Of a stretch of 64,000 bases of DNA, positions 1 to 12,793 are shown piece by piece (the stretch's first letter is position 1; the number at the start of each line of letters is the position of its first letter). Made by a program: the position numbers and the translations under genes. The stretch comes from Pseudoalteromonas sp. SMS1 (GTDB lineage: Bacteria; Pseudomonadota; Gammaproteobacteria; Enterobacterales; Alteromonadaceae): assembly GCF_021530565.1 (NCBI RefSeq), contig NZ_JAKGBI010000009.1, positions 1 to 64,000 of the forward strand. The letters run 5' to 3'. Below the pieces are notes generated by a model. That model searched no databases. It worked only from the letters and a program-made list of their open reading frames with translations, and was not told the origin of the DNA.

Positions 1-13
1 CCTTTACATCGTA

Positions 14-1075
14 CTATTTAACAGGGACTACATATGGGAATTTATTGGGGTGTCGATTAAAAGAATTGGCATGATCGGTCACTTTTCGCCCCATGAAAAG
101 GCTGAGTACGGCATCCATTGCATCATCACTCGGTTTACGGCCATTCATATTTGAATAACGATACTCGGCACGACTGCCCACTTTGTATGAGACCATATCT
201 GGCAGTAGTTGCGCTGCAACGGAATCTGCATATTCAACAGGGTTAGAGATCTTTCCATCGAGTACCACTGCCCTTAAAACCATTCCGGACACAGCATACT
301 GGCGAGATGAATCACTATCAGGACGATGATGAACATGCTCACTCACTTCCATTTTATTGTTAGCCAAAAACAAATGTGTCACGAGGGGGTTTGCTACCCT
401 ATTCACTTGTACCCATTGATCAACCTCGTATAGCGCACTGCTTGCATAGACATGAACTTCTTTGGGTAACATCTTGTTGGGCACTTCGATTAAAATAATG
501 CTGCTTTTGAAGTCCTTAAATAAGTCAATACCCCGCTCAAACTTCGAAAGCTCAAGTTTTCCTTTTCCAATTAATGTCGTTAAAAATCCTATGATCCCTT
601 CTGAATTTCCAACAAATGGGTCATGTGCAGCACCACTCCATACTTTAATGCCATTGCCAAACGTTGCCGATTGCCCAATCGCGGCTTTGCCAAACTGCTT
701 GCCTTTCATCCCGACGGCTTGGTTTGCGCCATCCGCCAAGCCAAAAACAAGTTGTTCACCTTCTACATGTACTGTAATGGTAATGCCGCCCAAATTGAAT
801 GATTTGTCATTTGCGATATGAAAGCTGTAAACCCCTTTTTGACCAAAGTCAGCTTTGTCTTGGGTTGTAGGGTTAACATCCATCATAAAAGCAGTGTAGC
901 CACGTCTGTCTGAATCAAATACATACATATCTGTTAGGTCAAATTGCGGATGCTGTTGCGCAAGTTTACTCTCAAAATGATGACTTGCCATTGCCGGTAT
1001 TGACCCTAAACCTAAGGCAAGTGACAAAACCGCACAGGTAGTGTGGCGGTATCGAACCTTTCGCAAATTTCTCAT
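14..1075 (-). CDS. Exported DUF4331 family protein
   Basis: Encodes 353 residues. Residues 1-30 look like a Sec signal peptide: a basic start, a hydrophobic core and a cleavage site after AMA, so the protein should act in the periplasm or outside the cell. The mature start SHHFES, followed by DLTDMYVF and later DVNPTT, matches the opening of DUF4331 proteins, which have an 'SHREAP ... NTDVYAF' pattern. Function in that family is not established and I propose none. The ATG at 1073-1075 is preceded by an AGGAGA ribosome site about 7 bases away. The gene ends 13 bases inside the window edge and is complete. It diverges from an AraC-type regulator, which is the obvious candidate to control it. 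Confidence 0.75.
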   Translation of the reverse strand: MRNLRKVRYRHTTCAVLSLALGLGSIPAMASHHFESKLAQQHPQFDLTDMYVFDSDRRGYTAFMMDVNPTTQDKADFGQKGVYSFHIANDKSFNLGGITITVHVEGEQLVFGLADGANQAVGMKGKQFGKAAIGQSATFGNGIKVWSGAAHDPFVGNSEGIIGFLTTLIGKGKLELSKFERGIDLFKDFKSSIILIEVPNKMLPKEVHVYASSALYEVDQWVQVNRVANPLVTHLFLANNKMEVSEHVHHRPDSDSSRQYAVSGMVLRAVVLDGKISNPVEYADSVAAQLLPDMVSYKVGSRAEYRYSNMNGRKPSDDAMDAVLSLFMGRKVTDHANSFNRHPNKFPYVVPVK

Positions 1076-1364
1076 GATGGTCTCCTGTAAAATAAAAAAG
1101 TCATTATTATTATTAATAAGCCTGATAAGCCAATCAGTGCTCGTCTGTCATTGGTAAGTTGCTAGGCAACAAAGCAAACGCGCAGTGATCAGGTTAATGC
1201 TATGCCTCAAGGCTGCGCTTATCTATGACCAAAAGGACCGAATTCTTGTCAGATCGTATAATGATGGGTCACACTAAAAAGGACTGTTTGAGTAAGTAAC
1301 CTGAATATTCGCTTCACAACCACGGTTAGTTAGTATGAATTTTCCTCACTGATTGGAGACACAC
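1076..1364. promoter_or_regulatory. Divergent promoter region, DUF4331 gene / araC-type gene
   Basis: This 289-base intergenic region must hold promoters for both flanking genes. A perfect TATAAT lies at 1257-1262 facing the regulator gene, but no good -35 element sits 16-18 bases upstream. That would fit an activator-dependent promoter. I could not assign operator half-sites. Confidence 0.4.
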
Positions 1365-2339
1365 ATGCAGGCCCGAACAACACCCAACATAGAGAAAGAA
1401 CTGCCTAGACAAGACTATAGTTCAAAAAAACAAGATGCATTGTCCAACATCCTCAAAGCAATTAGGCTCCAAGCCAGCAGTTATTTTTGTACTGAATTTT
1501 CTGCACCGTGGGGGATCAGAGAGCTGCAAACAGATTATGGTACTTTTCACTATGTTGTTACTGGCGGCGCTTGGTTAAGTACAGAAGACAATCAACATGA
1601 TACATATTTATCTTGCGGCGACATCGTTGCCTTTCCGACGGGTTCAGCACATCAAATCAGTGATGCGCCAAATAGTAAGACTGTATCAGGTGATGAATTG
1701 TTGGCGAAAATCTACAATAATGCCAACCCTTTTGAAGGTGAATTTAACAAAACAACGCTTTTGTGCGGTTACTTTAAGTATCAGTCACATTCTAATCTTC
1801 CCATACTCAGGGATATGCCCAGCTTTGTACATATACAACAAGGAAGGAATGATTCATGTGTATGGCTCAATAGCTTAGCCAACATACTTGCCCGAGAATC
1901 TCGTTCCGCCCTACCCGGTGGCACAGTCGTTGTGGATCGACTTACCGAAGCATTCGTTATTCAAATATTACGATGGCATATCAATACACAAGACACAGAT
2001 AAAAATTATTTTAGCGCACTGGGAGATACGCGTTTAAGTTGCGCGCTCAGTATCATTCACCGCGATCCTGCTCATCCATGGACTGTAGAGCGTCTAGCAC
2101 GTCAATCAGGTATGTCGCGCTCGGCATTTTCAAGCTTATTCCACGAAGTAATTGGTATGACACCCATGGCTTATCTTAGCCAATGGCGTATGCACCTCGC
2201 CCAAGATTTACTCAGGGACAAGCAAACATCTATGGTGAGTATTGCTGAGCAAGTCGGATATCGCTCTGAATCTTCTTTTAGCAAAGCTTTTAAAAAAATA
2301 GTTGGTGTTAGCCCAGGTCAAATTCGCCGTTCACAATAA
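1365..2339 (+). CDS. AraC-family transcriptional regulator, cupin N-terminal domain
   Basis: Encodes 324 residues from the ATG at 1365. An in-frame TTG lies 12 bases upstream, but the GGAG at 1355-1358 is correctly spaced for the ATG. The N-terminal half resembles the cupin_6 domain of AraC regulators, with GDIVAFPTGSAH as the metal-site-like turn. The C-terminal 100 residues hold the two helix-turn-helix motifs of AraC/XylS: WTVERLARQSGMSRSAF, then IAEQVGYRSESSFSKAF, ending GVSPGQIRR. It should bind DNA and respond to a small ligand that I cannot identify. It is divergent from the DUF4331 gene and probably controls it. Confidence 0.85.
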   Translation: MQARTTPNIEKELPRQDYSSKKQDALSNILKAIRLQASSYFCTEFSAPWGIRELQTDYGTFHYVVTGGAWLSTEDNQHDTYLSCGDIVAFPTGSAHQISDAPNSKTVSGDELLAKIYNNANPFEGEFNKTTLLCGYFKYQSHSNLPILRDMPSFVHIQQGRNDSCVWLNSLANILARESRSALPGGTVVVDRLTEAFVIQILRWHINTQDTDKNYFSALGDTRLSCALSIIHRDPAHPWTVERLARQSGMSRSAFSSLFHEVIGMTPMAYLSQWRMHLAQDLLRDKQTSMVSIAEQVGYRSESSFSKAFKKIVGVSPGQIRRSQ

Positions 2340-2439
2340 AGTGGCCTACCTTGGACGTAACGAATCACGCTCAGCGCTAGACCTGTGAGCACTGTCAATG
2401 TGAAAGGGCGGCGTTGAGACAACGCATATCGAATAAAGG

Positions 2440-2470
2440 GCTTTGCACACTTTAAACCAGTGCGCAAAGC
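2440..2470. terminator. Convergent terminator hairpin between araC-type gene and pssA
   Basis: GCTTTGC at 2440-2446 pairs with GCAAAGC at 2464-2470. One mismatch is followed by CACT/AGTG and a 7-base loop. On the minus strand the hairpin is followed by CCCTTTATT, so it probably ends pssA. It may also serve the plus-strand regulator. Confidence 0.55.
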
Positions 2471-2486
2471 TCTAATAAATAGAGAT

Positions 2487-3812
2487 TTAGATAAATTTTT
2501 TGATAATAAAATCTACTTTTACCCGTTTAGCTTGGCCCAGTATTTTTTGCACTGGAGCTGGATAATCTTGTAAGGTTTCTATATCGTCAGGCCCTGACAA
2601 CTTTCGACAATGTGCCAAAATAGCCTGTTTTTCTGTATCAATAAAGGGCTTGAGTGCTTGGTCTCTATCTTCTATTAATACGCCATTTTCAATATCGAGT
2701 CCCCAAGCGCGAGGATTCAAGTTGTGGCCAGTCATTAAGTGGACTTGGTTGTCCTTATTAATGCCCTTCAAGTGGAAAGAGTTGTCGCCATCTTTCCATA
2801 GATATACATTTAAATTTCCCTGTTCGATATACCGTCTTTGCGATTTAAGAAACTTATGTAAGATACGCTCGTACAGATAGGGTAATGCACCGATACGACT
2901 AAACGGTTTGTCAGGCGAAATATAAAAATCATTCGCGGTTTTATCACCCACCACAATGGTAATCGATTTACCTTGTTTAAGTAACCGCCTTAAAGATCTC
3001 AACAGAGGAGCTGGAAAGTTAAAATATGGCGTATATAAGATAAGTTCTTGTTCAGTTGTATCAAACAAGGCCTTAATTAGCCTGTTTAGCTTGTTTGTCC
3101 TACGCCCAAACCCTAAGAAAGCTCGCACATTTAGACCCGAAGATTCGTCCCCCGCAGACATATCATAGTTAGCGCGTTTGAGTGAACGCATCAGTTTTTT
3201 CTGAGCCAGTTTAATCTCACTGAACAAAGGCAATGGCCTTATATCCAACCTTGGTACGGCGTCAGAGCTGACTAGATATTTATCAATAAAATTTATAAAA
3301 CTATTAGCAAGCTTTACGTTTTCGATTAAAAAGTATCTGTCAAGCCTGTATTTATCACCCTGTTGTAGGTACACATCATTGATGCTTGCCCCGCTGTATA
3401 ACACGGTATCATCAATAACAAAGCCTTTCAGGTGAAGAACACCAAACAGCTCCTTTGCTTTTACAGGTACGCCGTAAACTTTAACATTTGAGCCAAATTT
3501 CTCTAGATAGTCACAGTATAAACGCGCGTTTCCCTCAGATTTGGCTTCACCAATTAAACCTCGTTGTGCTCTATGGAAATCTACCAGTACTTTGATTTCT
3601 AAATCAGGGTTTTGCAACGATGCATTGTGTAATGCAGTCAAAACGCCTTGGCCAGCGCTATCATCCTGCAAATACAAAGCGGCAATATAGATTCGCTTTT
3701 TAGCTTTACCAATTAGTGATAGTAATTCGCTGTGATAGTGCTTCGCATCCGTCAATACCGTGCACTTATCTGCCCCTAATGAAAAGCCAGCGTTGTCCTG
3801 CCAAAATGCCAT
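2487..3812 (-). CDS. pssA: CDP-diacylglycerol-serine O-phosphatidyltransferase (phospholipase D superfamily)
   Basis: Makes phosphatidylserine from CDP-diacylglycerol and serine, the committed step to phosphatidylethanolamine. It is the peripheral, PLD-type enzyme of E. coli rather than the integral-membrane type. Two HKD motifs are present: HLKGFVIDD followed by LYSGASINDVYL, and HLKGINKDN followed by TGHNLNPRAWGLDIEN. The block GDKTANDFYI, characteristic of PssA, is also present. The ATG at 3812 (441 residues; E. coli 451) has an AAAGG ribosome site. A longer frame reaches a TTG at 3878 but has no ribosome site, so I prefer the ATG. It stands alone between convergent and divergent neighbours. 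Confidence 0.93.
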   Translation of the reverse strand: MAFWQDNAGFSLGADKCTVLTDAKHYHSELLSLIGKAKKRIYIAALYLQDDSAGQGVLTALHNASLQNPDLEIKVLVDFHRAQRGLIGEAKSEGNARLYCDYLEKFGSNVKVYGVPVKAKELFGVLHLKGFVIDDTVLYSGASINDVYLQQGDKYRLDRYFLIENVKLANSFINFIDKYLVSSDAVPRLDIRPLPLFSEIKLAQKKLMRSLKRANYDMSAGDESSGLNVRAFLGFGRRTNKLNRLIKALFDTTEQELILYTPYFNFPAPLLRSLRRLLKQGKSITIVVGDKTANDFYISPDKPFSRIGALPYLYERILHKFLKSQRRYIEQGNLNVYLWKDGDNSFHLKGINKDNQVHLMTGHNLNPRAWGLDIENGVLIEDRDQALKPFIDTEKQAILAHCRKLSGPDDIETLQDYPAPVQKILGQAKRVKVDFIIKKFI

Positions 3813-4050
3813 ATGTACCTTTGATTCTTGGGCCACCACATTATTTGATGGCAAAAAAAATTCCTTAGAACATACCAAAAAAAAATAGAAAGGTCATGAA
3901 GTTCCGATAATTTCCGCTTCGTTGGCCTACTTTTCCATCAAGTACAGTATTTTTGACAAGTTCTAAATTTCTCTAATTGCTTTATTTGATTTTTATTTTA
4001 CTTCTGGGTTGATTTACTTAGAATCGGCATCATTGTAATGCTAATACTAA

Positions 4051-5019
<969 letters not shown>

Positions 5020-5026
5020 TACGCTA

Positions 5027-5051
5027 AAGCACGCCATGTTTTGGCGTGCTT
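5027..5051. terminator. Hairpin downstream of trxB
   Basis: AAGCACGCCA (5027-5036) pairs perfectly with TGGCGTGCTT (5042-5051) around a 5-base loop. The following bases are only moderately T-rich, so termination may be partial or bidirectional. Confidence 0.6.
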
Positions 5052-5115
5052 CTACACTTATTTTGCTAAACTTAAATCACGTTTAGCGCTAAACTGCATT
5101 ACTCAAAATTCAGAT

Positions 5116-5832
5116 ATGACGCAACAGCTGTTTCACTTATCACCATCTGATTTTCTTTTTCCGCCATGTCACTTTGCTTTAAAAGATCCAGATGGACTCT
5201 TAGCCATTGGTGGTTGTCTCAGTACACAACGACTGCGTAAAGCATACCAACTAGGTATATTCCCATGGTTTAACGAGCGAGAACCGATCATGTGGTGGGC
5301 GCCGAGTGAGCGAGGCATTCTTGAACTCGATGACTTTCATGTTGGGCGCACACTGAAAAAAGCCAAAAATAAACTAAAACCAATCGTCACAGTAAATAAG
5401 GCGTTTGAACAAGTCATCAACCAATGCCGCGCGCAGCGCCTTAATAATGAGGGCACTTGGATAAACAAAAATATGGTGCAAGCTTATTGCAAGGGTCATC
5501 AAGAAGGCTTTGCTCATAGTTTAGAAGTTTGGTCTGACAACCAGTTAGTTGGCGGCTTATACGGTATTATGGTCTCAGGGGTGTTTTGTGGTGAATCCAT
5601 GTTCCATACCGTTCCTAACGCATCCAAACTCGCTATGTGGGCCCTAGTCAACTGGTTAAAAAAGCACAACGCGCACTTTATCGATTGCCAGTTGGATAAC
5701 CCATACCTAAGTTCTATGGGCGCAAAAGTCATTCCTAGAGCTGAATTTTTGACTAGACTTAAAGAAGCAAGTAACTATTCGTCAGAACATGACATGTGGC
5801 AACCACAAGAGCTGAGGGCGATATATGACTGA
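5116..5832 (+). CDS. aat: Leucyl/phenylalanyl-tRNA-protein transferase
   Basis: Transfers leucine or phenylalanine from tRNA to proteins with N-terminal arginine or lysine, creating destabilising N-termini for ClpS-ClpAP. Encodes 238 residues from the ATG at 5116 (E. coli 234). The frame stays open back to a TTG at 5041, but that falls inside the trxB hairpin and is unlikely to be used. Family signatures seen: FPP near the start, LGIFPWF, WWAPSERGIL, GTWI and GGLYGI. It overlaps bpt by 8 bases, so the two transferases are co-translated. clpA and clpS lie 1.2-3.5 kb downstream. Confidence 0.94.
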   Translation: MTQQLFHLSPSDFLFPPCHFALKDPDGLLAIGGCLSTQRLRKAYQLGIFPWFNEREPIMWWAPSERGILELDDFHVGRTLKKAKNKLKPIVTVNKAFEQVINQCRAQRLNNEGTWINKNMVQAYCKGHQEGFAHSLEVWSDNQLVGGLYGIMVSGVFCGESMFHTVPNASKLAMWALVNWLKKHNAHFIDCQLDNPYLSSMGAKVIPRAEFLTRLKEASNYSSEHDMWQPQELRAIYD

Positions 5833-6529
5833 ACACTTCCCATCCAAAATTGGACTCAGTCAACAATTTGATTGCAGTTATTTACCAAATAGAAAAGAGC
5901 AGCTACTCGTCATACTTGATCATGAATGCTATTCAGCGGAAAGGTTTGAAGCATTACTCTCACTCGGCTTTAGACGCAGTGGCGATCAAATTTACCGCCC
6001 TCATTGCCCAATGTGTAACGCCTGTCAGTCAGTGAGGGTGTTAGCTCAAGAATACACACCTTCAAAGTCTCAAAAAAGGAAATATAAAAAGATACAAAAC
6101 GACTTTACTATTCAAGTCAGTTTTGATGAAAAACCAAATTACTACCCGTTGTACGAGAAGTATATCTCAGAGCGTCATCAAGACGGTACTATGTACCCGC
6201 CCAACAGACTGCAATATGAAAGCTTTTTGTTTTGTAGATGGATGCCCATTTCTTTTATTGAGTTGTGGCATGGAGACAAACTGGTTGCTATTGCTGTTAC
6301 TGACACTATGCCCGACGCATTGTCTGCGATTTATACATTTTTTGATCCAGAATACGAGCACATGAGCCTCGGCACAGTGATGATCATGGCGCAAATTAAC
6401 TTAGCAAAATCTGAGAATAAACAGTATGTTTACCTTGGTTACCAAATAGACGAATGCAAAAAAATGCGCTACAAAAAGCAGTTTCTGCCTGCTCAACAGT
6501 TTAAAGAAGACGTTTGGACAAATATTTAA
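5825..6529 (+). CDS. bpt: Aspartate/glutamate leucyltransferase (Bpt, arginyltransferase-like)
   Basis: Adds leucine from Leu-tRNA to proteins with N-terminal aspartate or glutamate, making them ClpS substrates. Encodes 234 residues. The N-terminal ATE domain has the Cys cluster CPMCNACQSVRV. The C-terminal ATE domain is a GNAT-like fold with IYTFFDPEYEHMSLGT and YLGYQIDECKKMRYK. E. coli lacks this gene, while Vibrio and relatives carry it next to aat as here. The start at 5825 overlaps the end of aat. Confidence 0.93.
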   Translation: MTEHFPSKIGLSQQFDCSYLPNRKEQLLVILDHECYSAERFEALLSLGFRRSGDQIYRPHCPMCNACQSVRVLAQEYTPSKSQKRKYKKIQNDFTIQVSFDEKPNYYPLYEKYISERHQDGTMYPPNRLQYESFLFCRWMPISFIELWHGDKLVAIAVTDTMPDALSAIYTFFDPEYEHMSLGTVMIMAQINLAKSENKQYVYLGYQIDECKKMRYKKQFLPAQQFKEDVWTNI

Positions 6530-6537
6530 GCCACTAA

Positions 6538-6837
<300 letters not shown>

Positions 6838-6884
6838 TTCTATTCGTCTCGCCAGCATCGCATAAGATGCTATAAGACGTATGT

Positions 6885-6920
6885 AGCAAAAAACCTAGCC
6901 CTATGGCTAGGTTTTTTGCT
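6885..6920. terminator. Strong intrinsic terminator downstream of infA
   Basis: A perfect 16-base stem (6885-6900 with 6905-6920) has a 4-base loop. One arm carries a T-run and the other an A-run, so it can work in both directions. Confidence 0.9.
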
Positions 6921-7019
6921 TTTAATACGACGTATATCCGCAACCATCTTAATATATAGTGATAGCTCCCCCTCATACACGCTCACTTGCTGAATTCACT
7001 CGCAAACAATACAAAACAA

Positions 7020-7045
7020 AAAAGCCCACAAAAATGTGGGCTTTT
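7020..7045 (-). terminator. Terminator downstream of clpA
   Basis: AAAAGCCCACA (7020-7030) pairs with TGTGGGCTTTT (7035-7045) with a 4-base loop. A run of A on the plus strand gives a U-tract on the minus strand. It lies 22 bases past the clpA stop. Confidence 0.85.
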
Positions 7046-7067
7046 AACATCGAATATTTTTATACCG

Positions 7068-9332
7068 TTAGGCTGGAATAAGTTCCTGTTCAAAGGTAAA
7101 TGCCAGCTCATTGCCTTTTACAGACACTTTTACACTGCCGCCATCGGACAGCTTGCCAAACAGTATTTCGTTGGCGAGCGGCTTTTTAAGGTTATCCTGA
7201 ATAACGCGTGCCATAGGTCTCGCACCCATCGCTTTATCATAACCAGTATCTGCAATCCAATCTCGAGCTTCGTTCGTTAATTCAAGATTAACAGACTTCT
7301 TATCAAGTTGTGCTTGTAGCTCTACAATAAACTTGTCGACAACCTGAAGGATCACTTCTTTCTCAAGGTGATTGAACCAAATGATATTATCGAGTCTGTT
7401 TCTAAACTCAGGTGTGAACACCTTGTTAATTTCCAACATCGCATCATGTGAGTGATCCTGCTGTTGGAAACCAATCGACTTTCTCACCGTTTCCTGAACG
7501 CCTGCATTGGTAGTCATAACAAAGATGACGTTTCTGAAATCAGCTTTACGGCCATTATTATCAGTTAGCGTACCGTGGTCCATAACCTGTAGTAAAATGT
7601 TATAGATATCAGGGTGAGCTTTTTCAATCTCGTCCAGTAACACAACAGCATGTGGATGTTTAATCACTGAGTCGGTAAGTAACCCACCCTGTTCAAACCC
7701 TACGTAGCCAGGAGGCGCACCAATTAAACGGCTCACCGCGTGTCTCTCTGAGTACTCTGACATATCAAATCTAATGAATTCGATACCCATACACTTTGCA
7801 AGTTGTTTCGTAACTTCCGTTTTTCCCACGCCTGTTGGCCCGGCAAACAAGAATGAACCGATTGGCTTTTCTTCATTTGCTAAACCAGAGCGAGATAGTC
7901 TGATTGCAGACGTCAGTGCATCGATGGATTCGTCCTGACCAAACACCAACATTTTCAAGTTTCTGTCTAGATTCTTGAGTACCTCTTTGTCACTCGATGA
8001 CACATTTTGCTGTGGGATACGTGCAATTTTTGAAACTATTTGTTCGATATCTGACACACCAATTGTCTTCTTACGCCTAGATACTGGTAATAGTCGCTGG
8101 TTTGCACCCGCCTCATCTATGACATCAATGGCTTTATCTGGCAAATGGCGTTCGTTAATATATTTAGCACTTAATTCAGCCGCAGCTTTTAATGCCTTTT
8201 GCGTGTATCTAATGCCATGGTGTTCTTCATAGCGCTCTTTCAGGCCGTATAAAATCTTTGCTGTATCGGCCACACTCGGTTCTACAACATCGATTTTTTG
8301 GAATCTACGAACAAGCGCTCTGTCTTTTTCGAAGATATTTTTAAACTCAGAATATGTCGTTGAACCAAGACAACGAAGTTTTCCGCTTGAAAGTAACGGC
8401 TTAATTAGATTGGACGCATCCATGACACCACCAGACGCCGCACCAGCGCCAATGATTGTATGAATTTCATCAATAAATAAGATCGCGTTTGGTTTTGCTT
8501 GCAGCTCTTTTAATAAAGCCTTAAAGCGCTTTTCAAAATCACCACGATATTTCGTTCCAGCCAATAAGGCGCCCATATCTAATGAGTACACAACAGCGTC
8601 TTCTATCACTTCTGGGACTTGGTCGTTTACGATACGATACGCAAGACCTTCGGCAATCGCGGTTTTACCAACACCAGCCTCTCCCACGAGAAGCGGGTTG
8701 TTTTTCTTACGGCGACATAGCACTTGAATTGTGCGCTCAACTTCTTGGTCGCGACCAACAAGAGGATCTATCTGGCCAGCTTTTGCCATTACATTCAAGT
8801 TAGATGTAAAGTTTTCTAGCTTGGTTTTTTCTTCGCTTTGAACCTCAGCACCGTCATCATTCAAGTCTTCGTGCTCTTCAGGTTCAGGCTCATCATCTGA
8901 TTTGGAGATGCCATGACTGATAAAGTTAACGATATCTAGCCGGCTTACATCCGCTTTTTTGAGTAAATAGACTGCCTGGCTTTCTTGCTCTGAAAAAATT
9001 GCAACTAGCACATTAACGCCAGTTACTTCGTTTCTACCAGACGACTGCACATGAAACACCGCGCGCTGTAATACACGTTGAAAACCTAAAGTTGGTTGAG
9101 TCTCTCTATCCTCCTCCAGCTCTGGTATGATTGGCGTTGTTTCATCAATAAATTCGGAAAGATCGCGTTTTAACCCTTCTGTGTCCACGCTACATGCATT
9201 TAAGGCTTCACTTGCGGAAGGGTTATCTATTAGCGCAAGTAATAAATGTTCTACGGTCATAAACTCGTGACGACGTGTACGAGCTTCACGAAACGCGGTG
9301 TTTAATGTTATTTCTAAGTCTTTATTTAGCAT
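7068..9332 (-). CDS. clpA: ATP-dependent Clp protease ATP-binding subunit ClpA
   Basis: AAA+ unfoldase that feeds substrates to ClpP. Encodes 754 residues from the ATG at 9332 (LNKDLEITLN, GGGGG ribosome site). The frame remains open further upstream into clpS, but that start lacks support. Order: N-domain with two Clp repeats (about 1-145), an acidic linker, AAA module 1 with Walker A GEAGVGKTA, and AAA module 2 with Walker A GPTGVGKTE. A SIGFQQQ loop is the hydrophobic tripeptide that docks ClpP. clpP is not in the window. It lies 28 bases after clpS and is presumably co-transcribed with it. Confidence 0.97.
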   Translation of the reverse strand: MLNKDLEITLNTAFREARTRRHEFMTVEHLLLALIDNPSASEALNACSVDTEGLKRDLSEFIDETTPIIPELEEDRETQPTLGFQRVLQRAVFHVQSSGRNEVTGVNVLVAIFSEQESQAVYLLKKADVSRLDIVNFISHGISKSDDEPEPEEHEDLNDDGAEVQSEEKTKLENFTSNLNVMAKAGQIDPLVGRDQEVERTIQVLCRRKKNNPLLVGEAGVGKTAIAEGLAYRIVNDQVPEVIEDAVVYSLDMGALLAGTKYRGDFEKRFKALLKELQAKPNAILFIDEIHTIIGAGAASGGVMDASNLIKPLLSSGKLRCLGSTTYSEFKNIFEKDRALVRRFQKIDVVEPSVADTAKILYGLKERYEEHHGIRYTQKALKAAAELSAKYINERHLPDKAIDVIDEAGANQRLLPVSRRKKTIGVSDIEQIVSKIARIPQQNVSSSDKEVLKNLDRNLKMLVFGQDESIDALTSAIRLSRSGLANEEKPIGSFLFAGPTGVGKTEVTKQLAKCMGIEFIRFDMSEYSERHAVSRLIGAPPGYVGFEQGGLLTDSVIKHPHAVVLLDEIEKAHPDIYNILLQVMDHGTLTDNNGRKADFRNVIFVMTTNAGVQETVRKSIGFQQQDHSHDAMLEINKVFTPEFRNRLDNIIWFNHLEKEVILQVVDKFIVELQAQLDKKSVNLELTNEARDWIADTGYDKAMGARPMARVIQDNLKKPLANEILFGKLSDGGSVKVSVKGNELAFTFEQELIPA

Positions 9333-9360
9333 TGGCAACCCCCAACGAGAATAAATAAGG

Positions 9361-9678
9361 TCATTCTTGCTCACAGCTACACAAGAGCGGATGCTCATGG
9401 TCGCGAGCGTATCTGTTCACCTGCTCAGCCTTTGTATGGGCTATATCTGCAGGATACATTCCACATACCGCTTTTCCCTCGTGATGCACTTTGAGCATCA
9501 CTTCAGTTGCTCTTTCGCTATCCATGTTGAAAAATGTCATTAATACCTCAATGACGAAATCCATCGGTGTATAATCATCATTATTCAAAATGACTTTGTA
9601 TTTCTTAGGTGGTTGAAGTTTTTGCTTCTCTTGGTCTCTGACCTCTTCCAACACACCTGAATCTTTTATCCCACTCAT
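9361..9678 (-). CDS. clpS: ATP-dependent Clp protease adaptor ClpS
   Basis: 105-residue adaptor that binds N-degrons (Leu, Phe, Trp, Tyr) and delivers them to ClpA. Family features: [17 protein letters not shown], which carries the Asn-Asp of the N-degron pocket, [13 protein letters not shown] with the pocket His, and a flexible N-terminal tail. It is followed by clpA and is divergent from cspD, the arrangement also found in E. coli. Its substrates are generated in part by the Aat and Bpt enzymes encoded just upstream. Confidence 0.96.
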   Translation of the reverse strand: MSGIKDSGVLEEVRDQEKQKLQPPKKYKVILNNDDYTPMDFVIEVLMTFFNMDSERATEVMLKVHHEGKAVCGMYPADIAHTKAEQVNRYARDHEHPLLCSCEQE

Positions 9679-9761
9679 AATTAACTATAGTCTTGTCTTA
9701 TATACTCAAGCAAACTTGAATTAAAAAATAAATAAAATGTTAAAAAACTGCACTAAAAAAC

Positions 9762-9789
9762 TTGACTGTATGGTTATTTAAACTACATT
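9762..9789 (+). promoter_or_regulatory. Candidate sigma-70 promoter for cspD
   Basis: TTGACT at 9762-9767 and TACATT at 9784-9789 are 16 bases apart, giving a start about 80 bases upstream of cspD. It leaves a 5' leader of the sort usual for cold-shock-family genes. Assigned by motif only. Confidence 0.4.
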
Positions 9790-9879
9790 CTAGTCCTAGT
9801 TGTTCATGTTATGGACAGCTTAGCAAATTTCAAAGGTTAGATTAACTTAATTAGTCAACTTATAGAAGGATGTAGAAGT

Positions 9880-10098
9880 ATGGCTTGCGGAAAAGTCAAA
9901 TGGTTTAACAATGCCAAAGGGTTTGGTTTCATCGTAGAAGACGGCAGTGACGAAGATATCTTTGCACATTACTCGACGATTGTAATGGATGGATACAAGA
10001 CGCTTAAAGCTGGTCAAGATGTAACATTCGAGCTACAGGAAGGGCCTAAGGGCTTGCATGCTACAAATATCGCACCAAAAATTGGTGAGCTTGCGTAG
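9880..10098 (+). CDS. cspD: Cold-shock-domain protein CspD
   Basis: 72 residues with one cold-shock OB fold. The two nucleic-acid motifs are GKVKWFNNAKGFGFI (RNP1) and DIFAHYSTI (RNP2). The sequence after RNP2 (MDGYKTLKAGQDVTFEL) and the position divergent from clpS-clpA match CspD rather than CspA. In E. coli CspD is a stationary-phase inhibitor of replication; that role is transferred by homology only. A GAAGGA ribosome site precedes the ATG. Confidence 0.9.
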   Translation: MACGKVKWFNNAKGFGFIVEDGSDEDIFAHYSTIVMDGYKTLKAGQDVTFELQEGPKGLHATNIAPKIGELA

Positions 10099-10117
10099 GA
10101 TATTCTCAAGGCTCTAA

Positions 10118-10156
10118 AAGCGAGTTACGAGAGTACCTCGCTTCATCTCTTTTTTA
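10118..10156 (+). terminator. Terminator downstream of cspD
   Basis: AAGCGAG (10118-10124) pairs with CTCGCTT (10137-10143), with a short inner stem around GAGA. A TCTTTTTTA tract follows. Confidence 0.7.
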
Positions 10157-12677
<2,521 letters not shown>

Positions 12678-12694
12678 TTGCTCGCGATTTAATT

Positions 12695-12723
12695 AAAAAG
12701 GCAGCCTATGGCTGCCTTTTTTA
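12695..12723 (+). terminator. Intrinsic terminator downstream of icd
   Basis: AAAAAGGCAGCC (12695-12706) pairs with GGCTGCCTTTTT (12710-12721) around a 3-base loop, then more T. Confidence 0.9.
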
Positions 12724-12793
12724 ATTTTTAAGATGGGTTAAGCCAGTAAAATTTGCTAATATTGAGTCTCTAACGTGCCAGTTCAATATTAAG

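Noticed and set aside
462..821. 119-codon plus-strand frame inside the DUF4331 gene
   Set aside because: Antisense to a well-supported gene, and rich in Pro, Ser and Cys, as expected of a shadow frame.
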